Source: Lachnospiraceae bacterium UBA4316 (GTDB lineage: Bacteria; Bacillota; Clostridia; Lachnospirales; Lachnospiraceae). From it: a DNA stretch of 5,640 nt. Position numbers and translations under genes: made by a program. Below are positions 3,374 through 5,640 of the stretch, in pieces (the stretch's first letter is position 1; each line of letters starts with the position of its first letter). Location: positions 1 to 5,640 of the forward strand of contig DGUG01000118.1 in NCBI GenBank assembly GCA_002394535.1, read 5' to 3'. Under the pieces are notes generated by a model. The model was given only the letters and a program-made list of their open reading frames with translations, did not search any database and was not told the origin of the DNA.

Positions 3374-5303
3374 CCCAACTATACGTAGCCACGCCATTGC
3401 TGACTGTGACCTTCAGCGTATACGTTCCATCCGCACTCGGTGCATCGGGTATGCTCTCTATCTTGCCCTTTAGGTCTGCGTAGTACTTGGTATCGTGTCC
3501 CACCGGCATCGATGCTCCGACCCACTCTTCTGTGCCGTTAGGGTCGCAGGCTTGGAGTGCGGTGTATGGTTCTGCCTGCTCGGTGGTGGCATTTGTAAGC
3601 TTATAGACCGTATTCGTGCCGTCTGTGAGAACGTTTGCGTCAGACTCGTCTCCGCTCTGATAGGCTCTTACCCCGTACCTTCTCTCAACCTCTCCGCTTG
3701 GCGGGTAGATGTCCCCGTCATAATAGATAGAGTCTCCATCAAGCTTGGGCAGACCTCGGAGGGTAAGAGATGAGTCGAGCGGATAGGTGTGGACGGTGTA
3801 GGGTTCGTATGTGCCGTTCTTGGATGGGTCGGAGAGGTTGATGCAGATGTCATTGTTGTAAACCTTATAATCTGAGCCAAATGTCGAGAAATTCATATAA
3901 CATGCGTTCGGAAGAGATGTAAACGTGTTCCCTTGCGCAACTTCAAGAACCGTTTTTTGGATATAGTTCATATCCGCATCGTACTGATAAACGTTTGTTC
4001 CAGATAATGGTGTTTCGATGTAATACTCCATATTCGGCAAAATGGGAATCGGATTTTTGTTCCGTACCTTGTTTGCGTTTGTTCCTTTAGTTCCCGAACC
4101 ACTTGCGTAGGCACCGTTTTCCCACTCTTCGTCCCACTGGTTAAACCCTGTCATCCTGTGAGTCGTCAATTCTGTCACGCTCTTGATAGACCCTGCGTCA
4201 TAAGGGTAGTAGTCATTGACTACTCCTGCCCATGCCTTCGCAAGGGCAACTCCTGCTCCTGCGGCGGCTTGCTCTTGGGCGTAGATATAGTCGGCGATGG
4301 CGGAGCCGAACATGAGGGTAAGGTCGATTGCTTGCATGTTCTCGTAAACGCAGGTGTCGTTGACGGCAAGCGTTGTTCCTCTGTTGCAGTAGAAGTAGAT
4401 ATACGTTCCATCGTTCGTAGCTTTGCATACGACATTAACGGTGGTTCGTGATGTCTGAACACCCTTTTGCCCAACGACCGCATTCCCTATGTAAAATGCC
4501 ACAGTCGTTGCTTTTGATGGCGTAATAGTCATTGTAGCAAAATAGACATGGTCTTTGACCGTTGCTTTTGTTTGTCGCAGTGCATTAGTAGCAACGGAAC
4601 TTGTGATTGTCGCCGTTGCTTTGTTTGCATCGTAGGTCATCGACATAGAGTTACCGACCCACTTGCTACTCCCGTCAGCAAAATCTCCGTTCTCAATTAG
4701 CTGATTCCACACGATACTTCCCCCGACTATACTCCCTCTTTCCCTCGCTCCGTATGGTGTACGGCGGAGAAGGTAAGGCTCGGAGTCGGATACATAGGAT
4801 GAAGACAGAAGGTTGTCTGCGGTGCCTACTCTCATGTCGGGATAATATCCCTTTGTATCAAGGTTCTCGGCAGCAGTTTCCGCTCTATCGGCAGCGTTCT
4901 CGGCATCTTCTTTCGCCTCGATCATTTGGTCAAGCCATGACTGATACGGATCAGGTGCAGGGCCTACGGGCTCGATAGATGGGCAGGTGCGAGTAAGATA
5001 GATTACGCTCTTCTTTGCATCGCCATTTACCGTATAGGTAAGCTGCGCTTCTCCGATACCCTCAACTCCAACATCCGTAGAATCGACAACCCATGTGGAC
5101 TGTCCGCTCTCCACGGTCATAGATTTCGGATATCCTTCAGCATCACCCTGACGTTTGAGGACAAGGCTCAACACACCCTCACCAAATTCCTCTGTCCAGT
5201 TGGCGTAGTCGAAGACAAATTCGGTGACGCCGTTTTCGCCTACTCGTCCAAGGTTGAGCATGACAGAACGCTCAACCGATAAGTCTATTACTGTAGTTGT
5301 CAT
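3369..5303 (-). CDS. BppU-like phage baseplate/tail fibre protein (probable receptor-binding)
   Basis: This 644-residue protein is probably a virion component that attaches to the baseplate and contacts the host surface. Residues 1-115 form a beta-rich domain that looks like the BppU N-terminal family (DUF2479) of Firmicutes siphophage baseplates: it starts MTTTVIDLSVERSVMLNLGR and includes WVVDSTDVGVEG and LTYTVNGDAKKSVIYLTR. A Pro-rich hinge (VGPAPDPYQSWLDQ) leads into a short alanine/glutamate coiled coil at about 125-150. Residues 190-370 resemble the module IVGGSIVWNQLIENGDF ... DLTLMFGSAIADYI that recurs in phage tail proteins and may have a carbohydrate-binding-like fold. Residues 375-510 form another beta-rich module ending in GTYEPYTVHTYPL. 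The C-terminus (IPDAPSADGTYTLKVTV ... ATYSWE) is a common ending of Firmicutes phage fibres. No enzymatic motif was seen. The ATG at 5303 has a strong ribosome binding site. A phage structural role is secure; receptor binding is inferred. Confidence 0.85.
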   Translation of the reverse strand: MTTTVIDLSVERSVMLNLGRVGENGVTEFVFDYANWTEEFGEGVLSLVLKRQGDAEGYPKSMTVESGQSTWVVDSTDVGVEGIGEAQLTYTVNGDAKKSVIYLTRTCPSIEPVGPAPDPYQSWLDQMIEAKEDAENAADRAETAAENLDTKGYYPDMRVGTADNLLSSSYVSDSEPYLLRRTPYGARERGSIVGGSIVWNQLIENGDFADGSSKWVGNSMSMTYDANKATATITSSVATNALRQTKATVKDHVYFATMTITPSKATTVAFYIGNAVVGQKGVQTSRTTVNVVCKATNDGTYIYFYCNRGTTLAVNDTCVYENMQAIDLTLMFGSAIADYIYAQEQAAAGAGVALAKAWAGVVNDYYPYDAGSIKSVTELTTHRMTGFNQWDEEWENGAYASGSGTKGTNANKVRNKNPIPILPNMEYYIETPLSGTNVYQYDADMNYIQKTVLEVAQGNTFTSLPNACYMNFSTFGSDYKVYNNDICINLSDPSKNGTYEPYTVHTYPLDSSLTLRGLPKLDGDSIYYDGDIYPPSGEVERRYGVRAYQSGDESDANVLTDGTNTVYKLTNATTEQAEPYTALQACDPNGTEEWVGASMPVGHDTKYYADLKGKIESIPDAPSADGTYTLKVTVSNGVATYSWE

Positions 5304-5310
5304 TGTTTAA

Positions 5311-5317
5311 CTCCTTT
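5311..5317 (-). promoter_or_regulatory. Ribosome binding site of the fibre gene, overlapping the upstream stop
   Basis: AAAGGAG on the minus strand sits 7 bases before the ATG at 5303. It shares bases with the TAA stop of the preceding gene (5316-5318). This fixes the fibre start and implies coupling of the two genes. Confidence 0.85.
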
Positions 5318-5640
5318 AGGTTGCCATTGGGTACACGAACGAGATACGGTATGCGGTTGCATCGGATGATGATCCGGCTCCATATCGAATGTTCAAATTA
5401 CCGCTTGTCGTTACCGCTACTCGATATGGTCTGTGGTATGTGTTTTCCCAGTTAGTCATGGTATCGTACCATGTCACCTCAGGAATCGGCATACCCGTTG
5501 CAATCGTTGCCCAATCGGATAGCGTTGTTTTCGATGTGATCTCAAGCGTTACTGCACACCATCCGGCACTTGTGTAGACTTGCAAAGAACCAACCGTTAT
5601 TCCACTGACTGTTTGGATTGACCTTGAATTTGATTTAGGC
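5316..5640 (-). CDS. Phage virion protein, C-terminal fragment (partial, 5' end outside window)
   Basis: The frame is open to the right edge, so the 107 residues visible are only the C-terminal end of a larger protein. A TTG codon at 5585 could serve as a start, but in-frame codons continue upstream without a stop (PKSNSRSIQTVSG...), so an internal start is unlikely. The visible part is rich in Thr, Ser, Tyr and Trp with alternating hydrophobic residues (GSLQVYTSAGW, GNLNIRYGAGSS, YRISFVYPMAT). This suggests an all-beta C-terminal domain like those that end fibre, baseplate or receptor-binding proteins. Its stop TAA (5316-5318) lies inside the ribosome binding site of the next gene, a 644-residue BppU-like fibre protein, so the two are probably co-translated parts of the adsorption apparatus. 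The exact family is not recognised. A tail or baseplate protein is the best guess from position. Confidence 0.72.
   Translation of the reverse strand, partial: PKSNSRSIQTVSGITVGSLQVYTSAGWCAVTLEITSKTTLSDWATIATGMPIPEVTWYDTMTNWENTYHRPYRVAVTTSGNLNIRYGAGSSSDATAYRISFVYPMAT

Noticed and set aside
4158..4451. 97-codon plus-strand frame inside the fibre gene
   Set aside because: It is fully antisense to a well-supported fibre protein, has a biased composition and lacks any known motif.
3369..5640. Diversity-generating retroelement target in the fibre genes
   Set aside because: No reverse transcriptase and no template/variable repeat pair are visible in the window.

Overview
The window looks like the tail-end, lysis and late-gene region of a double-stranded DNA tailed phage or prophage of a Gram-positive host, most likely a gut Clostridia/Firmicutes lineage. 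This rests on a BppU-type baseplate/fibre protein, an r1t-type two-helix holin, an endolysin combining CHAP, Cpl-7-like and SH3 domains, strong AAAGGAG ribosome binding sites, and several small proteins that resemble ones I recall from Firmicutes gut phages. Host and taxon are inferred, because no database search was possible. All genes lie on the minus strand and are read from the right edge to the left. I see no tRNA, rRNA, CRISPR array, transposase or integrase.

Region 1 (about 5640-3369) is the adsorption apparatus. It holds the C-terminal 107 residues of a virion protein that enters from the right edge, then a complete 644-residue baseplate/fibre-like protein. Its ribosome binding site overlaps the stop codon of the preceding gene.

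Region 2 (about 3326-1288) is a tightly packed lysis cassette. In order it holds a 107-residue single-span membrane protein, a CHAP endolysin, an r1t-like holin, an 84-residue single-span membrane protein, a 32-residue lysine/arginine-rich protein nested over the end of the previous gene, and a 66-residue helix-turn-helix protein. Every junction from the first of these to the last is an overlap (4, 4, 8, 23 and 4 bases), which suggests one translationally coupled transcript. A strong rho-independent terminator at 1219-1269 closes it.

Region 3 (about 1186-1) lies beyond the terminator and is a second compact group. It holds a 126-residue papain-like cysteine-peptidase candidate, a 120-residue protein with a Tyr/Gln/Asn-rich N-terminus and a charged C-terminal helix, a 70-residue Gln/Met-rich protein, and the first 59 residues of a Gly/Phe-rich protein with a Trp-Trp-hydrophobic segment that runs off the left edge. 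These look like small phage late proteins, but their function is unknown. No obvious promoter was seen between the terminator and this group, so it may depend on read-through.

Four gene starts are set inside the longest open frame: 2017, 1815, 1186 and 803 replace upstream GTG/TTG or longer alternatives, because ribosome binding sites and junction geometry favour them. No stretch over 300 bases lacks a gene; the longest gap is about 100 bases and holds the terminator.
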